Assembly (NCBI GenBank): GCA_035582835.1
Contig: JAYKAV010002353.1
Location: forward strand, 774,586 to 838,585
Source: Phoebastria nigripes
Lineage: Eukaryota; Chordata; Aves; Procellariiformes; Diomedeidae
Direction: 5' to 3'
DNA length: 64,000 bases
Part shown: one piece after another, positions 1-11,654 of the stretch
How positions within the stretch are numbered: position 1 is the stretch's first letter
Layout: each line of letters starts with the position of its first letter
Made by a program: the position numbers and the translations under genes
Notes under the pieces: model-generated
The model's database searches: none
Told to the model about the DNA's origin: nothing
Seen by the model: the letters and a program-made list of their open reading frames with translations, nothing else

Positions 1-3000
1 TAGTAAGTGCTGTATTGCCCATAAAACAATGCAAAATGCTCTGTGAAAGAAACTGAGATCTCATTTCCAAGTTAAGATATGCTGAACAACTGGACCATTG
101 CTTCAAAAAAAGCTGTGTGCATGCATTTTTTCATCTATTCCTTTTGCATTGTACGATAGATATGAAATGTATTGTAGAACTGTTTAAGAAACTATAGTGA
201 TATAGCATTTTTTCTTCTTTTATTAAAGAATGACTTAAGCAGAATTGAAAATAAAAATATTTTGCTGTGTTTCAGAAGCAGTGGTCTTTATTGGCTTTTT
301 AGAAAACATAACTATCAGGCTTTTTTGTATCTCTTCCTTCTTCTACCTCTATCTCACTTGTAGTCTTAAAGGCTTAACTTTGCACAGTGTGAATAGTTCC
401 ACTAGTCAATTGAACTAATATGTTATAAAGATAAACATGGATGTGAGTTTTTGGAAGATTTAGACTATAGTAGTCCTCCGGAGGAAAACAAAAGAAAAAC
501 CCCTGTCATTCAAAGCCACATGTCTTTGTAATTTTTTTTATTCCAGTATCTTTTCTAATTTGATTTTGTTTTACTTAGATGGTTAACACGTCTATGAACT
601 AACTCTGTATGTTTCTTCTATGCATTTTTCACAAAGTTTAATTCTAGCCAGGATATTTTCATGCCCCTTTTTTTCTTATTCTTTTTTTTTTTTTAATTCT
701 GTATTGCAGTCTATCTAGATAATAAATTGGTCTTTCAATCATATAAAGAATGGAACCTTAACTGAGGCTGATATTCAAAGGATGGAAATATTCTCCTACA
801 GCAGGGCTGGAGGTTTATTTCCTTGATTATACATTCTGGTATTTTCTGTGTTAATTTTACTTTGCTATCTTCTATGAGATAGAAGGTGGATAAAAATGCT
901 TATGAGTTTATCTAATCTGCCCTTGTACTCTAAATCCTTTGATTGTCTTAAAAGCTCTTGGTGGCCTCTTGCACTTAGTGCATCTACCCAATTTTAGTCC
1001 TCTCATTTCCATGGCTTCCAAACGTTATTAATTTTGTTTAATAAATATCATTACTGACACTCATCTTTCCAGCAGCTAGAGCAATTTTATCCAAGTGAAT
1101 CCCACAATAGTTTCTGCAGTCTGACTTAATGTGATCCTGAAAATTAATTTCCCATGCAACTTCTGCCATTAGGAGTGAAGTGGTTACATGCTGAACTGAT
1201 TTTCCTCTGAGTTCTGAACCCCAGTGCTGGCCTCACTTCTGGTCAACATAATTGTAGCCAGGCAGCAATAAAATACGCTTGAAGTGAAGAGCCTTTAAAT
1301 GTTACAAGATCAATTATATCGGTTGGTCTTTTCTAGGAGCCAGCACTGACATAATCAGACTTGTGAGCTACCATTATTAGTTGCTGAGAAATGCTCCCTT
1401 CTCTGTCCAAAATGAATGTACCCTCTCACAAATCGCAGAACTTTAATGAAAACTAGGCTTATTGCTGTCTTTTACTGCTTCTGTATTGCAGCTGCAGAAA
1501 TATCTACTGAAATGTACTTTGAGATGGAGACAAAAAGTAGTGTCAGGTAGGAAATAAGTCTATGGGATAGAATTCAAATTTTGCTGGGTAGATTTGTGGC
1601 TTTGATGAAGATTTATTTTCCCAAATACCGTACACTGTCACCAATTTATAAAAACAAATCTGATTGATATGTATGCAAAGGACAAGTAGAAGACTCAGTC
1701 CATCTGTAGCATGAGAGAGAAATTACATAAATAAGGACAATTCAATGTAGGTAAAGTGCCATAGTCATGTGATCTGGTAATGTTTAAGTTACAGGAATGC
1801 CAAGCGTCAGCTGCATATTTGCCAAGTCTAGCGAATTCTGTACTTCCAGAGAAAAACACTGATGATAAAGGGAGTATTTTATATAATTTATGTGTTTGTG
1901 TTTAGTACAAAGTTTCTCTGTTTTGATAATTAGATAGTACTGAAAGGATACTGAAATTTTAAGTTCCGTTGGTGTTTCATGTATTACAAAGAAACTGGAA
2001 AAAAATTTGAGCGTTCCTTCCTTTTCATTCTGTTGGCTCAACTTGCTTATATTTTTCTGAAGGGTAGTTCTTTGCACGACGGATATTTCCAAAGAAAATA
2101 GGATGGTTTGATTTGACTGCTTGATGGCACATTGCAGGGTGAAAAACCCTAATGGAATGTTGTTTCAAGAAAATTAAAAAGAGAGAGACAAATGAACCAT
2201 GTACAGTAAATAATTGTTCTAGGAAAGTCAGGGAGGTCTCTAATAACTCAGCTTTACTAACTAAACTAAACACTGGCAGTTTACTTTGTAAAAGACCGAG
2301 AGTTTAAAATTAAGAAGTTTCACAGAATTACTCTGGTTGTAGGTATCCGTGGCAATGAATAGCGATATACATGTGTATAAAGTAGTAAATGGTTTGCACA
2401 AAGTAGTCTTTTAAATTACTGCTTCAGAATTCCTACAGTTATTGTAAAATATTGACTTTCTTGCAGCAATAAATTCACTTTTGGGGTTGCTTGCCACTGT
2501 CTGAATACCAATGTGATGTAAATGAAGAAGTGACACTTGGTGACTGGCAATCTTATGGCTGCCAGCCTTTCAGTTGGTACCAACACACAGAATCCCCACG
2601 ATTTGTATGCAGTGCTAAATCACTCTATCTACTGCCTAACTGTGCAGCAGATGTATTTGACCATAACGTCTGACAGCATTCAGTAAGTAATTTCATGTTG
2701 AACCGTTTACCCAAATGCTTGACTTTTTGGCGTGCTCACTAACAAGTTCCATAGAAATGAACCGTGGGGCTACCCTGGACTCTCTTGTCTCTTTGCTTCT
2801 AGTTTTAATCTTCTTCACACTAGCAGTGGACCATTAATCCTGAAAGAAAATTTATTTGGTCTCTTAAGAGATGTTGGTTTAGTGCTCTGTGCCATTACTT
2901 CAGCTACGGACAGGCAAACAAAGATAGGTTCCGCTCTTTTCAAATCTGCTGTCATTCATCCTGATAAAGGACTCTGCAGCTTACAAAATAACATCTTTGT

Positions 3001-6000
3001 TTTATATAAGTGCTGGAAATAAATAATGGTTTATAAATTAAGATTTCTGTTTACACTATGTCGGGAGTATTTTTAGGACATGCATGAAAGGGAGTACAGT
3101 AAAGAGAAACGAATGAAACTGTATTACTTTAAAAAGTAGAGACTAAGACATCCTGCACTGATGTGGAGGATAAAAAAACCTTTGTGTAAACTAAGGAATA
3201 ATCCAGCTGATTGCTTTTTGATCGTTCATGTTAATTTAATATTACATTCCAGGATGTGAACATCCACAGTAGAGACCATTACATAACTTCTTAAACATAA
3301 AAATGTTTCATAATTTCTTACTCTCTATTAGTGTGGCGCAGAACGAATGCGATAAGCCTGTGACTTAATGAACAAACACTTTTGAACAAAAAGGAAAAAA
3401 CTGGGAAAAAATGCAGTTCTAAAAGCTTCAGTGGGAATTGTGCCACTATAGAAGAAGAAGATCTGATCTTAATAATTTAATTATATTTTCACAGAGTCTC
3501 ATCCTTCCTCTTTTCTTCCTACTTTGGTATCTTTGCTCTGCGATATAGCTATCAGGTCTCCTAGGTTGCCTTGGGGAAAAATATTGGGAGTTACTTCAAA
3601 GGAGATAGTGATTATTTGTGAATAACCCAAAAATGGAAGCTATAATAATCTTTTCGCTATAGGATTAGCTTCCATTCTGCATAACTCTACAGTTTTGTTT
3701 TACTAATTGTCAGTATAAAGTTTTTTTTTTTAGTTTAAACAATCCTGTATTTGCATTTCTTTTTATTTCCAAATCTGATGTTGAAGTCATGATGTCTTAG
3801 AGGACCTCTTTTCCGTATCGCAGACCACTAGCTATGAAAACTGCATCACATGAGTGAGCCCTCGAGTAGCACCAGCCTCTGGCTGAATTTTGTTTTCTGT
3901 AATTGTCCATCCCAACATATTTCAATCTGAATACCTGAATATGTAATTAATTCTATTTAATTAAACTATCAACTTTAATTTTATAAAGGAAAAAGAAAAA
4001 AAATCAGCCAAACCACCCACCCCACTAATAACTGTAAATAAATTGATCAAAAATTTTTCTGTACCTGGATTTTTTGAAATAGCATTATCTTTCTGACTTT
4101 TGAAAAATTATTAGTAAAGCAGAGAATGCTATTCATAATCACTCTGAATTTTCTAGGGTGGGGCAAGTGTTCTGAGGTTGTTCTGATTGAGAACAGGCAG
4201 CTTTAAAATCCATAAAAATAGTCATTTTTACTGATTATTTTAAATTGCAGATAACTTTGCTAGTTTGATGTAATGGAATGCTAGTTCAGCTGTGAAGTTT
4301 TGTGATGTGAAGCAGCATGTTTAGGAGCATATTTCACTCTTGACAGTAATAATACTAAATTAATATGTCTCAGCAAGATTCAGAAAATCTGGTTCAAATT
4401 TAGTGCTACTTATACAGGTTTTGCAGAACAGTAAGAATTAGCAAATCATGTCATGATTTCAAATTAGTAAAATAGATATTTAGGAGCTGTTAAAAGACTG
4501 AGTTAAAATGTGAAAATGCTATGAAAATATTACTTTGTGTGTTCAAGGACACTGAATATTTATTCTACAGAGGTTGAAGACTGGGTGCACTTTTGTTATT
4601 TTTTTTCTGAAACGTATTCTAACTTAATCTGTATTATAATATCGATGTTAAATGAATTTTTAATAGACACAGTTTCCCTAGGCTAAGTTCCATTTCCTGC
4701 TGTCCTGTTGTTGACCCTCCAATTCTCTCTGAAACAGAGTTTGCCGAAGGAAATCTCTTCACATGTGTGAAGGAGGGAGGTGGCTGTGGGGTGGATAGGT
4801 GCGTAGTTTTCTCTCCTCTTTGCTATTTATATCTTCCTTTCTCAGCTGACAGAAGGTGGTAAACACCTAGCTTTGTAAGCTAGAAGAGGGTATGCTGCAA
4901 ATTCACACAGCTCCAGAGAAATGCAGAGGGATGTGAGAGAAAATCAGCTTCTTTAGTCTAGCTGGGCAGACAGTCTTACTACAGATTTTAAGAAGTGACA
5001 GTGCAAATCATTCGTTTTGATACAACAAAATCAGCTAACTTACCCGTCTATTGGAGAGATCTGATTACTGTGTATTGTACGGGCCTTATCTCATCTAGAC
5101 TTCCTTTTAAGTGATAACTGTACTTCCATAAGAATGTAATGTTAGTATAATGTTCCTCTAATTTGGTTATACTTGGGTGTTTTTAATTTGGAGAGGTTCA
5201 CTGTGTGTAGAGAGACCCGTCTGCAAGTTTCTCCTTATTAGCTTTTTCTTGAGAAGTTTTATTACTAGTTTTTGACCATCTCTTGCTGTTGCAAAGGCAG
5301 TAATTCCCTTACTTACATCTCCAACAGCAGTTAGGAAAGATTAGATATCTATCCCTAAACATACTCATGGGATAACCAAGGTATAAGGATATTAGTATGT
5401 GCATGTGTGTGGAGGAAACTAGCACCAAACAACCTGATTTTCAGTTCTGTGGACATAATATAGTTAATTGTCACATATACAACCTCTCAAAGATGTGAGG
5501 CTCCTATATGATTGCTTTAGCTCTTTATTTGTAACAGCATTTTTTTCAAAGGCCTTTAAAGTCCTTTCAGAAAGTTGCATACAAAATGGTTTTCATTTTA
5601 TGATTTCAGCTTTCTTAGCAAAATATGATTGCTTTTGACTATAATATTAAAGTTCTCTGTGGAAGTATCAAGATGCACAGAGATTAAACACATCCAAAAA
5701 AATGGAGAAAATGAATGACCTGTACATTTATATGAAATATTCATTGGGTTTCCCTTTAAATGAGGGTAATTTTGGAGATATGCTGCATTGACTTCCTTGT
5801 ATATCACATTACACTGGATTGTATGTCTCATTACACTATGTTATCACTTCATGGTATTGTAGTTTGCATGGTGACAGTGAGAGTATAATGTAATGTGATG
5901 ATGTACTGTAGCTGTGAAACACTATTAAATGATGACACTCTAGGGATTCAATAAAATACACCATTTCACTAATCTCAGTTTCAGAATCTGTAGGAGATTG

Positions 6001-6800
6001 CTGAGAGAAATACTTGCCGTGAAAGGATTTTCTGGGTTTACTTACCTCATTTGTGACCTCTATGGTTTACTGCTGAAATAGCTATTTCCATAGGATTCTG
6101 CTATTGGAATTGATACCCAGACTTTGCTTGTCCACTGCAGTAATGCTCCAGTAATCCATTAACTGCATGCTGTTAAAGGAGTGGGATCTCTTGCGGAGAC
6201 AGTCATTTAATTTAGAAGATTATGAATGCCTCCACTTGGTGCTTGACCTCATCTATGGTGCAAGCTGAGAATTTAAGAGACAGATTGACCTGGGAAGGCT
6301 ATGAACATTGACACTTTAAAAGCAACAACAACAAAACCCCCAAACATCATAGACTTTCCTATATCTCTATTTTTGTCAAAAACTGTCAAAGCAAGTCTGC
6401 ATTCAGTTTTTCCTATTTTAAGACCACTGGAGCAGTACTCTACCAACATGAAATACAGGGTGATCAATTGTCTTGCATTGCAAAGCATATTTAACCTTGA
6501 GTTATCATGATTCATACACTGAACTTCTAATCTGATCATGCAGGAAATGATTACTTTTAATCTTCATTTACAACAACAAATGTATTTCATTGCTCAAGGA
6601 GGTTCTTAAAATGTTGTATGTCTATGACAGATACACAGCTTAGCCACTGGCACATGGCTAACAAAATTTTTCATTTTAAATGATATGACATTGANTCTCA
6701 GATTGGTTATCATCAGTATTATACAAAGTAGACGGATGCCTTGACAAGCCTTCTTTGTGAGGAATATCTCACTTATCTTTGTTATTTTCCTGTCATGAGA
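1..6800. other. AT-rich host DNA, no recognised gene
   Basis: No repeat family or gene is recognised here. Visible local features are T-rich runs near 680-695, a 12-base perfect palindrome centred on CCGG at 474-485, and short open frames on both strands that look like chance (for example 2491-2673 and 2732-3022, plus strand). A stretch at 1492-1546 has splice-like borders and is discussed as a weak exon candidate. Low GC and lack of long frames fit intergenic or intronic DNA. Confidence 0.6.
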
Positions 6801-7386
6801 CAGAATAGTTTTAGAGGTATTGGAATAGGGGTCTTGGGGTTACTTTTTTTTTTTTTTCATTTAAAAGTGGGTAGCCATATATCGCTGCTATGTATATTTC
6901 CTTTGTTTAGATGGAAAGAACATCTCAAAGCATTTTTGAGACTCTTAAGTGCTTCATCATATCTGATATTTGTGCCCTGCATTGCTCTTGTTCCAGTGCT
7001 TTGGGAACCATCTCATGGAAACAATTAACAATTACACTTTTTCCCCTCTTCTCCTCCAAGACCCAATTTGTGGAGGAAACAAAGAATGGTACCTTCCCCT
7101 TCTTCTGTGGGGTAGATATTTTCTGCCTTGTTGCAATGACTCTTCAATACCTTGAACATCCTTGGGTAATCAGAATGCTCATATTGGTGTGTCTCAAGAA
7201 TCTGTTTCTTGCTTTTCCTAATGTTATCAAACTATTTCAGGAAATCAAACAGGGATGTGCCCTGAGGTAGTGTGGTCATGGGTGGCAGTGTGTGTGGGAG
7301 AAGATGGGTAGGTACCTAGAATGGTTTTCACCTTGGATAGTGTGGGATCTGAGCATGACGTAATGGTGTGGCATAAGGGGGGAGAT
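6800..7386 (+). mobile_element. ERV internal region, 3' end (remnant)
   Basis: The last part (about 7325-7386) closely matches the bases just upstream of the 3' LTR at 62.2 kb: both have a 'ggatagtgtg' block, a 'gcatg' block, a 'ggtgtgg' block and a purine-rich run (AAGGGGGGAGAT here) ending at the LTR. That run is the probable polypurine tract. The region from about 6840 to 7260 resembles, from memory, the internal sequence of bird ERVs of this group, but I cannot assign it to gag, pol or env. Frames of 95 and 119 codons overlap here and look like decayed or non-coding sequence. The upstream border is not visible and may lie anywhere from 6750 to 6900. Confidence 0.5.
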
Positions 7387-7981
7387 TGTATTGGTTTTGG
7401 CTGGGATAGAGTTAATTTTCTTCATAGTAGCTACTATGGGGCTATGTTTTGGATTTGTGATGAAAACAGTGTTGATAACATAGGCATGTTTTAGCTATTG
7501 CTGAGCAGTGCTTACACAGAGTCAAGGCCTTTTCTGCTTCTCACACCACCCCACCAGCAAGTAGGCTGGGCGTGCACAAGACGTTGGGAGGGGACACAGC
7601 TGGGACAGCTGACACCAACTGACCAAAGGGATATTCCATACCATATGACATCATGCTCAGCATATAAAGCTGGGGGAAGAAGAAGGAAGTGGGGGGACGT
7701 TCGGAGTGATGGCGTTTGTCTTCCCAAGTAACCGTTAGGCGTGATGGAGCCCTGCTTTCCCGGAGATGGCTGAACACCTGCCTGCCGATGGGAAGGAGTG
7801 AATGAATTCCTTGTTTTGATTTGCTTGTGTGCGTGGCTTTTGCTTTCCCTATTAAACTGTCTGTATCTCAATCCATGAGTTTTCTCACCTTTACCCTTCC
7901 GATTCTCCCCCATCTGACTGGGGGGGGCATGAGCGAGCGGCTGTGTGGGGCTGAGCTGCCTGCTGGGGTTAATCCCTGACA
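7387..7981 (+). mobile_element. ERV LTR, subtype B (3' LTR of a truncated copy)
   Basis: The element starts TGTATTGG and ends CCTGACA, as expected for TG...CA LTR borders, and is 595 bases long. It aligns over its whole length with the LTR at 62265-62860, including a U3 block rich in CACACCACCCCACC near 7540-7555 that marks subtype B. A TATA-like ATATAAAG lies near 7663-7670, and ATTAAA at 7851-7856 is a likely polyadenylation signal before the U5 end. It is preceded by matching internal sequence and a purine tract, so it is a 3' LTR and not a solo LTR. No 5' LTR is seen in the window upstream. The antisense strand is open for 156 codons across most of the LTR. Confidence 0.85.
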
Positions 7982-10900
7982 ATAAGGAAGACTGGAAGAA
8001 TGGAAATAGGTGGGCAAAGGCCTTTATATCACTCTTCCCTGTACCTGAATAGCTACAGTGTGATGAAGTATTTATATCATGAACTTACTATACTGAATTT
8101 GATTGTGAATTACACTGCCTTTCATGAGGTAAATAAAGTAAGACAGTACAAAAAACATTCATGATTTCATTGGAAAACATTAATTATAATTTGCATATTA
8201 ATTTACTTCTGAAAGCTAATGAGAGTCATCAGTTCTTTGTAGTTCTGTATTATAACCATGCCTTTGATTATCTCCTTCATTACTTCCTCATACTACATTA
8301 TGTCTTGATCTATACGTACTAGCCATTTTATAGATCTTGAATTTGCAACAGCATTTTCTGTCAAAAATTCAGTACAGTAATAACATCTCTTGACCAGTTC
8401 TGCTCTGGCCATAGATCTAGTTAACTGGAATTTAGAAATATTTTCCAGTTTCTGACATCTTTTATCAATAGCTACTGATTTATTATTTGGAAATGTTTCA
8501 CTTTATTAAAAAAATTTCCAGTTATTTATGTTACTACTTAGAAAGCTGTCACTGTCCTGAAGCAATTTGTCATTTATCTGCTTGACTTCACATGTGCCCT
8601 TTTAATAAAAACTCTGAAAAAGAAATGTAGTGATTCTTCTACTGCCTCTCCGTTATGAAACTGAACTGTTTATAAATTTTCAGTCAGCTTTGACTCTGTT
8701 CATAATGCTAAAACACATACAACACTAATTTATATTTTCTTTTGCAGCTGAATTTTGGTTTTAGCCCTCTTAGAGCTTTTCTAAAAGTCATGATGTTATG
8801 TGAATGTCAAGGTTTATTTTAAATGTGGGCAGGATGTGAGTTTTTGATACACAAAAAATTTCTTCAATTTTTCTTTTGTATGTGTTCAGTCTATCCTTCA
8901 TCATAAACATTCATTTTTGGGGTTGTATTTGTGAATTGGAGTTACTTGGGACTCCAAATATACCCCAGGTGATTTCTCCATTACTACATTTACCATTACC
9001 TTGTGAGTTTTCATTACACTGTAGATAAGACTTCAGCAAAACTTGACCGAGTCACCTCACTGGTTAAAAGCTGAACAAACCTTAATTATTTGCCAATAGA
9101 AATGTAGCATAAACACTGCAGCTGAGATTTCATCTTCTGTGCAGTTTTTTTGCTTTCCTGCATTTGTACCACTCAGTCCTTCCTGAAAAGGGCAAACAAT
9201 AGAAAGTCAAAATGATTGACTTAGATCTCTTTTGGACACAATGCATCTGTCCATGGTTAATTCATCTATTTACCTCCTAAGAAACTGTGGTCATCCTTGT
9301 CCAAGCAGATCCTCAACTGATTTAAAGATAATGGTCAGAGTTCATTAGAAACCAAACTGACAGGTTTCTGAGAAGCTGTCCACTGAGTACCAAACGCCAG
9401 AGAAAAGTTTTCTTAATCACTCCAAAAAGTTGCAGTTTGTTTCTGCATTGCTGAAAAGACTAGTAATTATGAGTGTCTTTTCATGTACGTATGACTTTTT
9501 ATTAATGATGGATGACCTTCAAAAGGTTAAGCTATGAATAACCACGTTAATGTTTGCACTAGGTTGATTAGAATGGTAAAATAGATCTGTTTCTGTGATG
9601 CCTGGCTCTTTGTGCGGAGCAAACTGTCGTGACCGGGTGGCACAAACAGGGCCTTGCTATGGCCCCATGATGCGGTCCAGCTCCCAGCCTGCCATGCCAG
9701 GCTGGCAAGGATGTGGCCCCTGAGGGCTTTCGTGGCAGGCGAATGCCAAGACTCCAGCCTGAGAATGGGGGGTCCCAGGGCATTCTAAATAGCTCTCTAA
9801 AATACATATTATACAACCAAATAGTTTCTAGGGGAAATGCCGATAACCCGAGTCAGTTACATTTTAGGGGATTTCAGCTGGGCCTCTGATATCATCTGAA
9901 AGAGGTAATAATAGATGGAAAAGCCAGTCTTGCTACAACAGTATCTGTTCACTAAAATCCCTTCAATAGATTTCAGTAGGCTACAATGGTTTCCTGACAC
10001 TAATGTTTAATCCTGTGTATCTTTTCTGACTTCTGCTATTTTTTATTGACTTCAGGCAATCTATTAACAAATTTCTTTATTTTACAGCTGTGAAAATGGA
10101 GTTGCTGGTTATTACTGAATACATTGCCAGAAAAGTGGCATTTCACGGTGTGCTTACAATAAAAAGACCTTATAAATATATTGCACCTGCTGCTGTACTC
10201 CAGTATAGCCCAGNGTTGGCTGAAAAATTGAAAGGACAATTCTTCAGTTTAATATAAAAGAAAATATCAATTATTCAGTTTAATATGAAAGAAAATATTT
10301 AATTTTGAAACTAAAGTTATTTGATGCTGAAGCTGTTACTTGACAGATGATTAATTCTTTCTCTAACTAGTGTGATCATTACTAGTCTTGAAATCTACAG
10401 ACCATTTCCTCCAACTTTATAACAGACTACTATTACACTTAAAAGGACCAATGCTTCTCACTTTTCTGCTTTGCAGCTTCTGCTGGGTGAAAAGGCAAGA
10501 AGGCAGAGGAGGTAAAGTCTTTTGATTGGGCATTTTTGCTGTTACCATAGAGACTCATTGAAAAACTCAANGAAATGTACTCTTTAAAATGTCAAACACA
10601 GGAAGCAGGAGGGAAATTTCAGTGGAAAAATATATGAAAAGCATAAAGCTGTTATATTAGCTAAACTCACTGCGCCACTCCTTCATTCATTGTAGGTTAA
10701 GCAAATCCTGCTTCTGAACCAAAGGGAATTATTTCCTTCAAATATGGGTTTTCAATTACCTTTGAGATATGAACTCTAATCTCTTTGGTAGAAGATGAAA
10801 ATTAACTGTATCTACCAATGCCACTCTTACATGAAGCTTAATTAATTTGGATTTGATTTTTCCTTTCACTTCAGTTTTTAAAAAAAAAAAAAAGTAGACA

Positions 10901-11525
10901 CATGAGCAATAGTCTTACAATCTGCAGAACACTAGGCATACCTCTGATTTTATTATTGAGGGTTAAGAATGAGCCAAATTCATTTCAGTATCACAATTTT
11001 TTAGTAACGATTTTCCATGGTGGGGGTGGGCTTTCAGCAAGGGGCCAGTAAACAATGAAGCCAACACAGCCGTGGGAGTGGGTTGATTTTGCTGCCCAGC
11101 TGGGAGATGCTGAGAGCGGGGCAGCACCCGGTGCAGACAGCCTTTGCCCTCCCGCTGCGCTCTCAGCCTTGCCCTCACTTGCCTTTTACCACCTTCCCCC
11201 TCTCTCCTCATTTAAGGAGATTAAGGAGGAATATTTGGAGAAGGGTCCTCGCTATCAGTGGCAATGTTGAACTATGGAAACCCCCCAAATCTCNTATCAG
11301 ATAGCACTGTAACTTTTTTTATAGGAAACAATGTGTGCATGATGAAATATAAATGTAAGATGAAAATTGTGCATTACGTGGTTTGCAGGAGAATTAATAT
11401 ATAGTTGCCTAAAAGACCAATGGGGACCAATTTTAGAATTAATATCCTGTCAGTTCTGGGTAGCCCTGTCGTGTAGACTAAAACACTTTGGCTAGAGTGT
11501 ATATATTAAGTGCAGTATTTATTTT
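7982..11525. other. AT-rich host DNA with two GC-richer islands
   Basis: No gene is recognised. Most of the stretch is AT-rich with poly-A/T runs (A-run near 10880-10893). Two short islands stand out for higher GC: about 9590-9790 and about 11040-11210. Their frames (9568-9816 minus; 11055-11270 plus) do not resemble a protein I know. The islands could be old repeat insertions or small regulatory elements. Confidence 0.5.
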
Positions 11526-11654
11526 GTGGTCTAGAGTATTGGGCTATGGGCCAGGATTCCCAAGTTCTTTAGTCCTTTCCCAGGTTTTGACAAATACGCT
11601 AGAGAATTTCACTTGACCTTCCTTTCTTTTCGCTTGTTTATCTGTGAAACTGCC
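11526..11654 (+). repeat. Probable MIR/CORE-SINE fossil
   Basis: The order of motifs follows the amniote MIR-type SINE: a 'tggtctaga' start, 'gggccaggattcc' with a following 'agttct..agtcc', a region matching 'cacttgacctt', then 'tttatctgtgaaac'. Similarity is diffuse and gapped, as expected for an element older than the bird radiation. The match is from memory of the consensus and no alignment was run. Confidence 0.5.
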
